A DNA stretch of 64,000 nt from Sphingopyxis sp. USTB-05 (GCF_023822045.1 NZ_CP084712.1:3472001-3536000); one strand, 5' to 3'; numbered from the stretch's first letter, positions 46,341 through 55,445 are shown. The notes: a model not told the origin generated them from the letters alone. Made by a program: numbers and translations.

Positions 46341-48518
46341 TCAGGTCAACGGCAAAGACAAAGGGGGCGACAGCGCGAAGTCCCCCGCCTGCCGAATCTC
46401 GATCATGTGGCGCGGGGGCACCGCCGCCAGTTCGGCGGCATCGATAGCCCAGGCCGACGTCGCACTTTCCCACGGCCCGATCCCCGGAACGGGCGGTGAC
46501 AATGTGATGCGCCACGCCTCGCGGCTTTCGCCGAGCGGCAGGTCGATATGGTCGCGCCAGCCCGTGTCGACGCGGCTGCGCCGAACCCAGCTGATCGTCA
46601 CGCCGCCGATGCCATCCGGGCGGACCTGACCGTGCACTGGGGCCAGCGGCCGCAGCGCCCGGCCGGCGGCCGGCACGCCAACCTCGGTCAGCCTGGCCCC
46701 GCCACGCGGAGCCCATTGGAAGATCGCCGCGCCGCTCTCCGTCAATTCTGCGAGCGGCTCGGGCAACGCCAATAGCGCGGGGTCGTCGAGCAGGACGAAG
46801 AAAGTTCCGGCCGGATGGGCTGCATCGCATTCGGTCCCCGCGCGCCCGCGCAGCAATCGCGACAAACGCCAACGTCCCGCCCCCACGACATCGGCGACGC
46901 CAAACTGCAACAGTTCGCCGCCCATCATCGCCCGGTTCGCCCCGCCCAGCAGCGCGGCGTCGGTGACGGATTCAAGCGTCATCGCCGGGTTTGCCAGTCG
47001 CACTTCGATGCTGTTCGAAAGATCGAACAGCGCACCGCTTCCCGGCCCCAACGGCTCGGCAAGTTCGCCCAGCCCTCTCGCGGGGCGCACCATCCCAATC
47101 GGGATCGGCTCGGCGCCCGCCCAGGGGACGATCCAGCAATCGGCGCCCCGCCAGCCGTCGTTGCTGCCGGCACCGGCGATCGACAACCGCGGCGCCGATG
47201 CCGCCGGGCTCCCGATGTTGGGAAGCTCGAACAGGCGGACCGTGCCGACGGCATCGGGCCAGTCGGGCGCCCCCACCCCAATTCCCGGCTCCGCCGAAAG
47301 GTCGGCCACGGGAAGCGGCGCATGACGCTTCAGTTCCAGCAGGATTTCGCTCGCGCGAACCGTCCGGCCTGCCAGCCGCCAGCGGCTGCCATCGTCCATC
47401 GCGACGACATGCCCGACCGTCAGCGCCAGCGCCGCAAGGTCGGCGCGGTACAGCAGCGTCTCGAGCCCGTCGGCCGCGGCGGCGGCAAGCCGCTGCGCCA
47501 GCGCCCGTGCGGAAGTCGCGGGCAGCACCGCCGGCAAATCGATCCGCTCCTCGCGAAGAGCGCCGCCCGCGACCCGGCTCGTCTGCTGGCCGAGCTGGTA
47601 ATCGCGCTCGGGCTCATAGTGCCGCAGCCTTATCGTCCCGGGCAGCGATGACAGCGGCGCACGGCGATGCTCGATCCGGTCGCCCGGCGCATCGCTCCGC
47701 CCGCGCTCGCGAAAATCGGCGAGCGCCAGCGGCTCGCCCGCCGATGTCGGCGGCGTCAGCTTCCACCCATCGGGTCCGCTCATCAACCGCACCCCGTCGA
47801 CCTCGACCAGCGGTGCCAGCGCATCGCGCAACCGGTCCCCCGATGCGGCATAGCCCGCAAAGCGCCATTCGCCGGCGCAGCGCGCGCTTCCTGCGGACAA
47901 TATGTTACCGACCAGCCCGGCATCGACGCCGCCTTCGTCGGCCTCGACCTCAAAGGTCAGCGACGGGATGCGGTTGCCGAACGCGCCCAGTTCCAGCTCA
48001 TCGAACACCACATAGGCGCAGCCGCGAAATGCGCTCGCCGACGCGATGCCCAGCGCCGAAGCGATCAGCGGATCGGCCGCCTGATCCTCGCTTCCGTCGT
48101 ACCAGCGAAACTTGCAACGCTCCTTGAATGTCCCGCTCGACCCGCGCAGCAGATTGCCGTCGGCCCATATGCGCCCGATACCCCGGATCGACCGCGACGA
48201 CAGCGCGACCGCCATCGACACGGCATAGCTATATTCGGTCGTCGACGCCCGCCCCTTGCCCCCGCCGTGTTTGCTGCGCCGCTCGATCAGGTCGGTCGCC
48301 CAGATCACGCTGCCCGCGACCCGCATCGTCCCGAAAAGCTGCGGGATTTGCTGGCCATAGGTCGACGCCTGAATCTTCAGGTCGGCCAGTCGCGGCCCTT
48401 CGCGTCCCTTGGGTTTGAAAATCTGCGCATCGATCTGCTGGCCCACCGCCGCGCCGATCGCGGCACCCATCGGACCTCCGACCATTCCGCCGACCACCGT
48501 CAACACCAACGTCGCCAT
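46341..48518 (-). CDS. Phage/GTA baseplate megatron-like tail protein (g15-type)
   Basis: 725 aa. The N-terminus is hydrophobic and glycine-rich (MATLVLTVVGGMVGGPMGAA, with further Gly/Ala). It is followed by LKIQASTYGQQIPQLFGTMRVAGSVIWATDL, the typical opening of phage tail tip proteins. The middle matches the putative phage tail protein domain with repeated beta-rich modules. It is shorter than the roughly 1,300 aa RcGTA g15 and seems to lack the TIM-barrel insert. The ATG overlaps the upstream NlpC stop by one base (TGATG), so the start is firm. Longer ORF to 48830 is in the NlpC gene. Probable role: receptor-contacting hub at the tail end. Confidence 0.85.
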   Translation of the reverse strand: MATLVLTVVGGMVGGPMGAAIGAAVGQQIDAQIFKPKGREGPRLADLKIQASTYGQQIPQLFGTMRVAGSVIWATDLIERRSKHGGGKGRASTTEYSYAVSMAVALSSRSIRGIGRIWADGNLLRGSSGTFKERCKFRWYDGSEDQAADPLIASALGIASASAFRGCAYVVFDELELGAFGNRIPSLTFEVEADEGGVDAGLVGNILSAGSARCAGEWRFAGYAASGDRLRDALAPLVEVDGVRLMSGPDGWKLTPPTSAGEPLALADFRERGRSDAPGDRIEHRRAPLSSLPGTIRLRHYEPERDYQLGQQTSRVAGGALREERIDLPAVLPATSARALAQRLAAAAADGLETLLYRADLAALALTVGHVVAMDDGSRWRLAGRTVRASEILLELKRHAPLPVADLSAEPGIGVGAPDWPDAVGTVRLFELPNIGSPAASAPRLSIAGAGSNDGWRGADCWIVPWAGAEPIPIGMVRPARGLGELAEPLGPGSGALFDLSNSIEVRLANPAMTLESVTDAALLGGANRAMMGGELLQFGVADVVGAGRWRLSRLLRGRAGTECDAAHPAGTFFVLLDDPALLALPEPLAELTESGAAIFQWAPRGGARLTEVGVPAAGRALRPLAPVHGQVRPDGIGGVTISWVRRSRVDTGWRDHIDLPLGESREAWRITLSPPVPGIGPWESATSAWAIDAAELAAVPPRHMIEIRQAGDFALSPPLSLPLT

Positions 48519-48925
48519 CAACCTGCTCCCGACAATCGCCACCGCGCCGCATCGCGCAATTCCAGCATTGGCGTCTCGACCACACGCCGCAGCCCGGCAT
48601 GGGCATGCACCAGCCGATCGCGCCCCATGATGCCCAGATGAAACTGCCCCGCCGGATAGGCGATCAGCGCCACATCGCCCTCCCGCCCTTCGCCCCCAAC
48701 CGGCACGAAATGCGCGCGGACCAGCCCCGCCTCGACCTGAGCCCGCGACCAGCCGCGCAGCGGATAGCCGCGCGGCCGTTCCAGCACGCACCCCACCGCC
48801 GCATGGGCCGCCCACACCAGCCCCACGCAATCCAGCCCCGTCGCCGGGTCACACCCCTGTGGCCGAAACGCCACGCCGACCATGTCTCGCGCCGCCGCAA
48901 AGGCGCGCGGCCCGACATCATCCAC
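48518..48925 (-). CDS. NlpC/P60 family peptidase of a GTA/phage tail (g14-type)
   Basis: 135 aa papain-like peptidoglycan hydrolase. The catalytic Cys33 is in LDCVGLVW and the His96 in QFHLGIM. The fold matches TIGR02219-type tail-associated peptidases that open the cell wall during DNA injection. The start is GTG at 48925, within the last codons of the DUF2163 gene (8 bp overlap), and the stop overlaps the next start by one base. An ATG at residue 15 is possible but breaks this coupling. Confidence 0.88.
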   Translation of the reverse strand: MDDVGPRAFAAARDMVGVAFRPQGCDPATGLDCVGLVWAAHAAVGCVLERPRGYPLRGWSRAQVEAGLVRAHFVPVGGEGREGDVALIAYPAGQFHLGIMGRDRLVHAHAGLRRVVETPMLELRDAARWRLSGAG

Positions 48926-49763
48926 CGGGATAGCGCGTCAGCAGGTCATTGCCCGGCAGATGCGCCTCGCCGCGGAAATTGACCGCGTTCGCAAAGCGGC
49001 CCCGGCACGTCGCAAGCTGCTTGTCGCATCCTTCGGTCAGCCGCACGCGCACCGGCTCCGCGACCGCGAAGGGAGGCGCCTCGGCCAGATGCAGCACCGC
49101 CGCCTCGACCGCGATCACAGGGCTGGCCAGTCCGCAATTGGCGCCCTCCATCCATATCAGCTCACCGAACGCCATTCCGGGCGCCGCGCCATCGAGCGTC
49201 GCCGTCCGCCCGTCGACCGCCACGACGCGCCGCGCGTGCGTCAGCGGCGCCAGATCGACCCGGCACGCCCGGTCGCCAAGCATCGCGCGGCACGATGGCG
49301 AGGTGGCGGGGCACACCGGCCGGTCGAGCAACCGCGTCACGCCCTGCAGCTCGGCAGCAAAGGCCGGCCCGCGCCGCTCGATTGCCCCAAGCGATCCACG
49401 CGCGACCATGACCGGCGCCACCTCGGCCGATGTCCAGTCGGTAACGAACAGCTCCAGCTCCGCCCCATCCCACCGCCCGGCGTCCAGATCGCGCGCGGCA
49501 ATGGCGTCGCTCGTAACCGCGCCCTCCAGGTCCATCGTCGCGACATCCAGGCTGTCGCTCGTCTCCAGCGCCGAAGGCTTCATCCCCGGCGCCGCGCGGT
49601 ACATCGTCCCGCCGACCATCAGGTCACGGTCGTGCGAGGTCAGCCCGACGACCACCCCGTCGCGCCGCGCCAGCCGCCAGCACCACGCCAGCGTCACCAG
49701 CTCCTCGCGCAACCAACCCGGCGCCGCGCTCATCCTTTCTGGCATCGCCTCCGGCATCACCAT
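48918..49763 (-). CDS. DUF2163 domain-containing tail protein (g13-type)
   Basis: 281 aa. The N-terminal domain has WCWRLARRDGVVVGLTSHDRDL, typical of DUF2163/TIGR02218. A C-terminal DUF2163 module (VCPATSPSCRAMLGDRACRVDLAPL ... EGCDKQLATCRGRFANAVNFRGEAHLPG) carries the conserved Cys residues. In RcGTA the homologue is a hub/cap protein of the baseplate and binds an iron-sulfur cluster, and the cysteine pattern here would allow that. It overlaps the DUF2460 gene by 7 bp upstream and the NlpC gene by 8 bp downstream. Confidence 0.9.
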   Translation of the reverse strand: MVMPEAMPERMSAAPGWLREELVTLAWCWRLARRDGVVVGLTSHDRDLMVGGTMYRAAPGMKPSALETSDSLDVATMDLEGAVTSDAIAARDLDAGRWDGAELELFVTDWTSAEVAPVMVARGSLGAIERRGPAFAAELQGVTRLLDRPVCPATSPSCRAMLGDRACRVDLAPLTHARRVVAVDGRTATLDGAAPGMAFGELIWMEGANCGLASPVIAVEAAVLHLAEAPPFAVAEPVRVRLTEGCDKQLATCRGRFANAVNFRGEAHLPGNDLLTRYPGG

Positions 49764-50644
49764 GGCGCCCGCACCTCGACCAGCGGCACGCTCGCTATCT
49801 CACCCGCCAGAAAGGTCGCGCGGCTCGCCTCCAGCCGATCCTCGGCAAACCGGACCGGCACGTCGAACAGAAAGCCCGCGCGCACCGCGACCCCGAACGG
49901 CGGCGCATGATCGAGCATGATCTCGCCATCATCGGTCATCAGAAACGCCGCCGTCTCGATCCCGTCGACCGACACGCGCACGCTGCCCTCGACCGGCAAG
50001 CTTATGCTGCGCACCTGCGCGGCATCGCCATCACCATAGCGTTTCACCAGCGCGAACTGCCGCCGCGCGCCGTCGCCGACCCCCAGCATCTGGTCGACCG
50101 CCGTCGGCAGGCCGCCGTCCTCCGCCGACCTGTCATCGAACGGATCGCGAAAGCGGAACGCGCGCGCCGCCCCCCGGCGCGCGCGAAAGAATGCGGCCAG
50201 CGCCCGCACATCGGCCTCGGACCGCACCCCCGGCCCCGCGTCGTAACGCATCCGCGCTTCGGCCCATTCACTCGCGCGCTGCTCGTGCCCCGACGGAGCG
50301 CTCACGATCTGCGTCGAAAATTCGGTCAGCGCCATCGCCTCGCGCCCGATCGCGATCGGAAAATCCACTGCATCGAAAGCCTGCACGTCATCCTCCCCAT
50401 CGAATGTGACGAACCCGTCGCGCGCCACCTGCGGCAACGCCCACATGAACGCCCGCGCGACCCCGGCGCGCCGCGCGCCATCGGCCGCCTTCGCGATCGC
50501 CGCCCATTGCGCGCGATCCGCCGCCGCCAGCACAAAGCCCGAAAAATAATGCTGCTCATGGGCCGGGTAGCCGAGCCGCAGCACCATCGCCGCGCGCGCA
50601 CTTGCCGTCTCGGCCCCGCGCCCCTCGGTCATCCGTCGATTCAT
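49757..50644 (-). CDS. DUF2460 domain-containing distal tail protein (g12-type) with N-terminal extension
   Basis: 295 aa from ATG 50644, which has GGGAGG 9 bases upstream. Residues about 88-295 are a full DUF2460/TIGR02217 domain (FDAVDFPIAIG, EQRASEWAEARMRYDAGPG, FRARRGAARAFRFRDPFD), the distal tail protein of GTAs. The first 87 residues are unlike the family. A GTG at 50386 with GGGGAGG at good spacing would give the standard 209 aa protein, so there may be two starts. Third-codon positions in the extension are mostly G/C, as in real coding sequence. It is the first gene of the tail block. No capsid, portal, terminase or tape-measure gene precedes it. Confidence 0.8.
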   Translation of the reverse strand: MNRRMTEGRGAETASARAAMVLRLGYPAHEQHYFSGFVLAAADRAQWAAIAKAADGARRAGVARAFMWALPQVARDGFVTFDGEDDVQAFDAVDFPIAIGREAMALTEFSTQIVSAPSGHEQRASEWAEARMRYDAGPGVRSEADVRALAAFFRARRGAARAFRFRDPFDDRSAEDGGLPTAVDQMLGVGDGARRQFALVKRYGDGDAAQVRSISLPVEGSVRVSVDGIETAAFLMTDDGEIMLDHAPPFGVAVRAGFLFDVPVRFAEDRLEASRATFLAGEIASVPLVEVRAPW

Positions 50645-50932
50645 CCATCGCCACCTCCCAAAACAAACGGGGCCAAAACTAACGGCCCAAAGCAATCGGG
50701 CCGGAACAACCTCCCGCAAACGGAAGGCCGCCGGCCCGACTCGCAATTCTTCATGATGTGGTATTTGTACCATATCAGCGTGACGATGTCAAGTTAAATA
50801 ACCTATATGGTTTCTTTCAACAAAAATCCGAACATCAACGCCACGGCTCGCGCTTGTCAAAGCCCGGGCGCCCAACTATCCGTCGCGCACTCATAACCGG
50901 GGCTCCCGACCGGCGGGCTCCATCACCAAAGA
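50645..50932. other. Intergenic region between the tail block and the TonB-like gene
   Basis: 288 bp with no gene. It includes an AT-rich segment (50750-50825) with TGGTA-TTTG-TACCA (50759-50772), likely the promoter or operator area for the tail block on the minus strand. A short 30-codon ORF begins with GGGAGG-N5-ATG on the minus strand at 50648 but overlaps the DUF2460 start in another frame. Confidence 0.5.
50759..50772. promoter_or_regulatory. Palindrome upstream of the tail block
   Basis: TGGTA-TTTG-TACCA, 115 bp upstream of the DUF2460 ATG, in the only AT-rich stretch nearby. A possible binding site for a regulator of the block. The identity is unknown. Confidence 0.35.
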
Positions 50933-51745
50933 TTGCTTCTGCTGAGCCCTCTTCCCGCCACGTCCCCCACCAGGTCTCACGACTCTCCCTATGTCGAACA
51001 GCTCAACATCGGTGCGGGGCGCCGTACGCTCGCCATCAGCCTGGCCGTGGCGATCGCGGCGCTGCTGCTCCTCCTGCTGCTGAACTGGGGTGCCGAAGAA
51101 CAGCCGGGCAAAAAGGATGATTATGTCAGCGTGGTGAGCCTGGAGGCCACCGAGGCGCCGAATGATGCGGCCGAGGCGAGCCAGCCAAAGCCGCAGAAGG
51201 CCGAGGATCGCGATTCGTCGCCGGAGCCCGAGCCGGACAAACCGCAGCCGCTGGAACAGGCCGCCCCGCTGCCGCCGCCGCCCATCGTGCCAAAGGCTGC
51301 TCCCCCGATGGCGCCGCCCGCCGAACAGCCGCCGTCACCCCCGACGCCCAAGATCGGGGCGCGGCCGCCCGACGGACGCGTTTACGGGCCGCCCAATACG
51401 GGCGGGTCGCCCGCATCGCGCGATTCCGAGCGGGTGGGAACGGCGCCCAATGGCGAGCCGCTCTATGCCGCGGCCTGGTATCGCGAGCCGAGCGATGACG
51501 AACTGCGCGGCTATCTTGCGACGGCCAGCGGGCCGGGATGGGGGCTGATCGCCTGCCGCACCGCGCCCGATTACCGCGTCGAAGATTGCGTCGGGCTCGA
51601 CGAATATCCGGCTGGTTCGCAGATCGAGCGCGCGGTGCTTGCGGCCGCCTGGCAGTTCAAGGTCCGCCCGCCGCGCCTCGGCGGCCGCCAGATGGTCGGC
51701 GCCTGGGTCCGAATCCGGATCGATTACGGCATCAGGCGGCGCTGA
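50933..51745 (+). CDS. Proline-rich TonB-like membrane protein
   Basis: 270 aa. A single transmembrane helix at about 32-51 (LAISLAVAIAALLLLLLL) is followed by a long periplasmic region rich in Pro/Glu/Lys (about 55-150: PEPEPDKPQPLEQAAPLPPPP and similar). A C-terminal globular part (about 170-270) has a TonB_C-like look (PDYRVEDCVGLDEYPAGS...AWQFKVRPPRLGGRQMVGAWVRIRIDY). It could be an energy transducer or a TonB-family partner of ExbD at 43949. The first possible start is TTG 50933. The frame opens at 50897 and no ATG or GTG precedes the helix, so the start is uncertain. No standard TonB signature strings can be read with confidence. Confidence 0.7.
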   Translation: MLLLSPLPATSPTRSHDSPYVEQLNIGAGRRTLAISLAVAIAALLLLLLLNWGAEEQPGKKDDYVSVVSLEATEAPNDAAEASQPKPQKAEDRDSSPEPEPDKPQPLEQAAPLPPPPIVPKAAPPMAPPAEQPPSPPTPKIGARPPDGRVYGPPNTGGSPASRDSERVGTAPNGEPLYAAAWYREPSDDELRGYLATASGPGWGLIACRTAPDYRVEDCVGLDEYPAGSQIERAVLAAAWQFKVRPPRLGGRQMVGAWVRIRIDYGIRRR

Positions 51746-51772
51746 ACGGGGCGCCGCCCCGGCACCCGCCCG

Positions 51773-52864
51773 TCAGCCCGCGATCGGCGCCAGGCCGTCC
51801 ATGATCGCAGTCAGCGCCAGCGCATTCTCGCGCTCCATCGCGCTGTGCCCGGCGTTGGTCACGACATAGGTCGCGGGCGCGCCGCCTGCATCATGCAGCG
51901 CCTCGACCAGCCGCGACGCCTGTGTCAGCGGGCATACTTCGTCGAAGCGGCCGTGGACGATATGCACCGGGATGCTCGCCAGCGTGGCGATATTGTCGAA
52001 GAAATGTCCCGCGGGCAGGAACAGCTCGTTCGCGAAATAATGCGCCTCGATCTGCGCAAAGCTCAGGGCGAAATCGGCCTCGCCGAACTTGCCCGTATCG
52101 GCGGTCTCGGGGATCATGTTCGAGATCACGCCTTCCCACAAGGACCAGGTCAGCGCCGCCTTCAACTGGCGTTCCTTCTCGGCCGCGGTCGCGGGCACCA
52201 TGTCGAAGATCGCCTTGTACGACTTCATCACATCCTTGCGTTCGTCGGCGGTCAGGAGCGACAGCAGTTCGGCCCACTCCGCGGGATATTTCATATAGGC
52301 GCCGGGCTCGGTCAGCCCGTACGGGTCGGCATCCCACGTCGCGGCGTTGCCCTGGTACAGATAAAGCAGATCCTCGGGCGCGCCCAGAAAGATGCCGCGC
52401 AGGATCAGGCTTGCCGTATGCGCGGGGTGCGCGATCGCATAGGCCATCGCCAGCGTGCTGCCCCAACTCCCCCCGAACACATGCATGGGCCCCGCAATTT
52501 CCAGCTCCTCGCGCAATTTCTCGACATCGCCGATCAGGTCGGCGGTCGTGTTTTTGCTGAGCGCGACCGCCGGCCCCGCCGACGCGACGGTCGGCTCGCT
52601 CTTGCCGCACCCGCGCTGGTCGAACAGGATGACGCGATAGCGCTTCGGATCGAAGAAACGGGCCATGACCGGTGCGCATGCGCCGCCGGGTCCGCCGTGG
52701 AGGAACATCACCGGTTCGCCCGCCGGGTTGCCATATTCTTCCCAATAGATGCGGTGCGCCGGATCGCGGTCGACCTCCAGCCAGCCGAAATTCAGGCACG
52801 GCGGCTGCGGATAGACCCAGTCGTCGCCGATCTTGCTCGAAGCCTGCAACCGCGAAAAATCCAT
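51773..52864 (-). CDS. pip: Proline iminopeptidase
   Basis: 363 aa alpha/beta-hydrolase of peptidase family S33 that removes N-terminal proline from peptides. HGGPGG at 56-61 forms the oxyanion hole. The nucleophile Ser133 is in GGSWGSTL, the Asp is in GRFDEVCP and the His in TNAGHSA. The protein is a full-length prolyl aminopeptidase. AAGG lies 9 bp before ATG 52864. An ATG six bases earlier is spaced too closely. The long ORF reaching 53248 is antisense to the divergent S9 peptidase gene. Confidence 0.92.
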   Translation of the reverse strand: MDFSRLQASSKIGDDWVYPQPPCLNFGWLEVDRDPAHRIYWEEYGNPAGEPVMFLHGGPGGACAPVMARFFDPKRYRVILFDQRGCGKSEPTVASAGPAVALSKNTTADLIGDVEKLREELEIAGPMHVFGGSWGSTLAMAYAIAHPAHTASLILRGIFLGAPEDLLYLYQGNAATWDADPYGLTEPGAYMKYPAEWAELLSLLTADERKDVMKSYKAIFDMVPATAAEKERQLKAALTWSLWEGVISNMIPETADTGKFGEADFALSFAQIEAHYFANELFLPAGHFFDNIATLASIPVHIVHGRFDEVCPLTQASRLVEALHDAGGAPATYVVTNAGHSAMERENALALTAIMDGLAPIAG

Positions 52865-53063
52865 GCCCATCCGCCTTATCTGGTGACGCAGCCGCCAACC
52901 GGTCTGCGGCGTCCGACTTAGCCTCTCGAACGCCCATGTCCACTGCTCGCATTTTGACCCGCATTTTGGGTTGAAGAAGTCGCGATAGTTTGCGACCCGT
53001 TGGGCGGCTGGCCGAAAGTGGGATCGGGACAGACCGGAACAATCCAACAAGGGGCTGCTTTTC

Positions 53064-55235
53064 ATGCACAAACTCGCATTTATCGGCGCGAGCCTTCTCG
53101 CGCTTATCCCGCAAACGAGCTTCGCGCAGGAAGAGCCGGCGCCCGCTGCAGCCGAAGCCGCCGCCCCCGCCCCCGAGACCGCCACCGCCGCCCCCATGTC
53201 CGCCTCCGCAGCCGGCAGCGCGCGCACGGCGCCCGAGCGCCGCCTCACCGGCGCCGACCTCTTCGACCTTTCGATCGCCGCCGATCCGCAGATCAGCCCC
53301 GACGGGCGCCATATCGCCTATGTCCGCCGCTCGAACGACATCATGTCCGACCGCGCGGTCAGTTCGATCTGGCTGATCGACACCGCCACGGGTGAGGAAA
53401 CCCCCGTGGCGGGGCGCAGCGGCGGCGCCTTTGCGCCGCGCTGGTCGCCCGACGGCAAGCGCCTCGCCTTCGCCTCGACCGAGGGCGGCAGCGCGCAGCT
53501 CTGGGTGCGCTGGATGAACGGCGGCGAGGCCGTCCGGCTCACCGGCTTGCCGACCAGCCCGTCCAGCCTCGCCTGGTCGCCCGACGGCCGCTCGATCGCC
53601 TATACGATGCTCGTCAAGGACGACGGCCCCAGCTTCGGCGCGGCGCCGAAGAACAAGCCCGAGGGCGCGAAATGGGCCGACCCGCTAGAGGTCCATGACC
53701 TTCTTGCCTATCGCGCCGACGGCGAAGGCTATCTCGAACCCGGCTTCGAAAAGATCTTCGTCGTTCCCGCGACCGGCGGCTCGCCGCGCCAGCTTACCTT
53801 CGGCCCCTATCACGACGGCGGCCCCTTGAGCTGGTCGCGCGACGGCCGCACCATCTATTTCAGCGCGAACCGCAAGCCCGACTGGGAACGCGACCCCGTC
53901 GAAAGCGAAATCCACGCACTCGACGTCACGAGCGGCACGGTCACCGCGCTGACCGACCGCAACGGCCCCGACACCGACCCGCTCGTCTCGCCCGACGGGG
54001 GCAAGATCGCCTATCTCGGCTTCGACGACAAATTGCGCGCCTACGAAAACACACAGCTCTACATCATGAACCGCGACGGATCGGGCAAGCGCAGCCTGAC
54101 CGGCAATTGGGACTATGGGATCGACGCGATCAAATGGGCCGCCGACGGCAAATCGCTCTATGCCCAATATGACGATCACGGCGAAACCAAGGTCGCGCGC
54201 ATCGGCCTCGATGGTACCGTACGCACCGCCGCGACGGGCCTCTCGGGCGGCGGGCTCGACCGCCCCTATACCGGCGGCAGCTTCTCCGTGTCGGACGGCG
54301 GCGCGATCGCCTTCACCGGCGGCACCGCGACCCGGCCGGCGGAGGTTCAGCTCAATCGCGGCGGCACCGCGCGCATCCTCACCGACCTCAACCGGAGCCT
54401 ACGCGAAGTGAAATCGCTCGGCGAGGTGCGCAAGATCACCGTCGCCTCCAGCCACGACGGCAAGACGATCGAGGGCTGGCTGACCCTCCCACCCGGCTAT
54501 CGCGACGGCCAGCGCGTGCCGCTGATCCTCGAAATCCACGGCGGCCCCTTTTCGGCCTATGGCGGCCATTTCTCGACCGACAATCAGCTTTACGCCGCGG
54601 GCGGCTATGCCGTTCTCTCGGCGAACCCGCGCGGGTCGACCAGCTATGGCGCGGCCTTCGCGAACGAAATCGACAAGGCCTATCCGGGCAATGACTATTT
54701 CGACCTCATCAGCATCGTCGACTGCGCGATCGAACTCGGCTTCGCCGATCCGAACGCCCTCTTCGTCACCGGCGGCTCGGGCGGCGGCGTGCTCACCAGC
54801 TGGATCGTCGGCAAGACCAACCGCTTCAAGGCCGCCGTCACCCAAAAACCGGTGATCAACTGGACGACGCAGGCGCTCACCGCCGACGGTCCCGGCTTTT
54901 TCGGCCCCTATTGGCTCGGTGCCGAGCCTTGGGAAAAGCCCGAACTCTTCTGGTCGCGCTCGCCGCTCTCGCTCGTCGGCAATGTCGAAACCCCGACGCT
55001 CGTCATCGTCGGCGCCGAGGATTACCGCACTCCGGTCAGCGAATCCGAACAATATTACACCGCACTCCGCCTCCGCGGCGTGCCCAGCGCGCTGATCAAG
55101 GTTCCCGGCGCCGGCCACGGCACCATCGCCGCACGCCCCTCGCAGTCCGCGGCCAAGGCCTCGGCGATCTTGGCTTGGTTCGAAAAATACAAGAAGGGCT
55201 GGGCGCGGCCCGCGGGCGACGCGGCAACGAAATAG
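53064..55235 (+). CDS. S9 family prolyl oligopeptidase-like peptidase, exported
   Basis: 723 aa. A signal peptide (MHKLAFIGASLLALIPQTSFAQ) is followed by an Ala/Pro/Glu-rich linker to residue 55. Beta-propeller WD40/TolB-like repeats follow (SPDGRHIAYVR, SPDGKRLAF, SPDGRSIAYTM ...). The C-terminal alpha/beta-hydrolase has nucleophile Ser in TGGSGGG (near residue 575), Asp in VGAEDYRTPV and His in GAGHGT. The acylaminoacyl-peptidase subgroup fits best. It probably trims short peptides in the periplasm. AAGGGG lies about 10 bp before ATG 53064. It is divergent from pip, so two peptidases face each other over a 199 bp promoter region. Confidence 0.93.
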   Translation: MHKLAFIGASLLALIPQTSFAQEEPAPAAAEAAAPAPETATAAPMSASAAGSARTAPERRLTGADLFDLSIAADPQISPDGRHIAYVRRSNDIMSDRAVSSIWLIDTATGEETPVAGRSGGAFAPRWSPDGKRLAFASTEGGSAQLWVRWMNGGEAVRLTGLPTSPSSLAWSPDGRSIAYTMLVKDDGPSFGAAPKNKPEGAKWADPLEVHDLLAYRADGEGYLEPGFEKIFVVPATGGSPRQLTFGPYHDGGPLSWSRDGRTIYFSANRKPDWERDPVESEIHALDVTSGTVTALTDRNGPDTDPLVSPDGGKIAYLGFDDKLRAYENTQLYIMNRDGSGKRSLTGNWDYGIDAIKWAADGKSLYAQYDDHGETKVARIGLDGTVRTAATGLSGGGLDRPYTGGSFSVSDGGAIAFTGGTATRPAEVQLNRGGTARILTDLNRSLREVKSLGEVRKITVASSHDGKTIEGWLTLPPGYRDGQRVPLILEIHGGPFSAYGGHFSTDNQLYAAGGYAVLSANPRGSTSYGAAFANEIDKAYPGNDYFDLISIVDCAIELGFADPNALFVTGGSGGGVLTSWIVGKTNRFKAAVTQKPVINWTTQALTADGPGFFGPYWLGAEPWEKPELFWSRSPLSLVGNVETPTLVIVGAEDYRTPVSESEQYYTALRLRGVPSALIKVPGAGHGTIAARPSQSAAKASAILAWFEKYKKGWARPAGDAATK

Positions 55236-55288
55236 CCCGCCCGTCCCGCGGGGGGCTCGGGGGTTGGAAGCTCAGATTTCATCGCCAA

Positions 55289-55314
55289 AGCCCCTCCTCT
55301 TCAGGGGAGGGGCT
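55289..55314. repeat. Short hairpin AGCCCCTCC type
   Basis: AGCCCCTCC-TCTTCAGG-GGAGGGGCT, 50 bp past the S9 peptidase stop. Close to the second hairpin behind the aldehyde dehydrogenase (19175-19196). Confidence 0.6.
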
Positions 55315-55354
55315 ATGTTGGCGCTACGGCAGCGTCCGGTCGTTACCCGAACTT

Positions 55355-55445
55355 CGTCATCCCGGGCTCGACCCGGCATCCCGCTTTTCGAAACACCCAC
55401 CGGCTTCGAAATCAAGCGGGACCCCGGATCAAGTCCGGGGTGACG
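55355..55445. repeat. Dispersed palindromic repeat, copy 7
   Basis: CGTCATCCCGGGCTCGACCC ... GGATCAAGTCCGGGGTGACG with inner CATCCCGCTTTTCG / CAAGCGGGACCCC. One half is the GGCTCGA variant and the other the GGATCAAG variant, as in copy 8. Confidence 0.88.

Noticed and set aside
50562..50648. 30-codon minus-strand ORF with GGGAGG-N5-ATG ahead of the DUF2460 gene
   Set aside because: It overlaps the DUF2460 start in another frame and the same Shine-Dalgarno serves ATG 50644 better. The peptide has no features.
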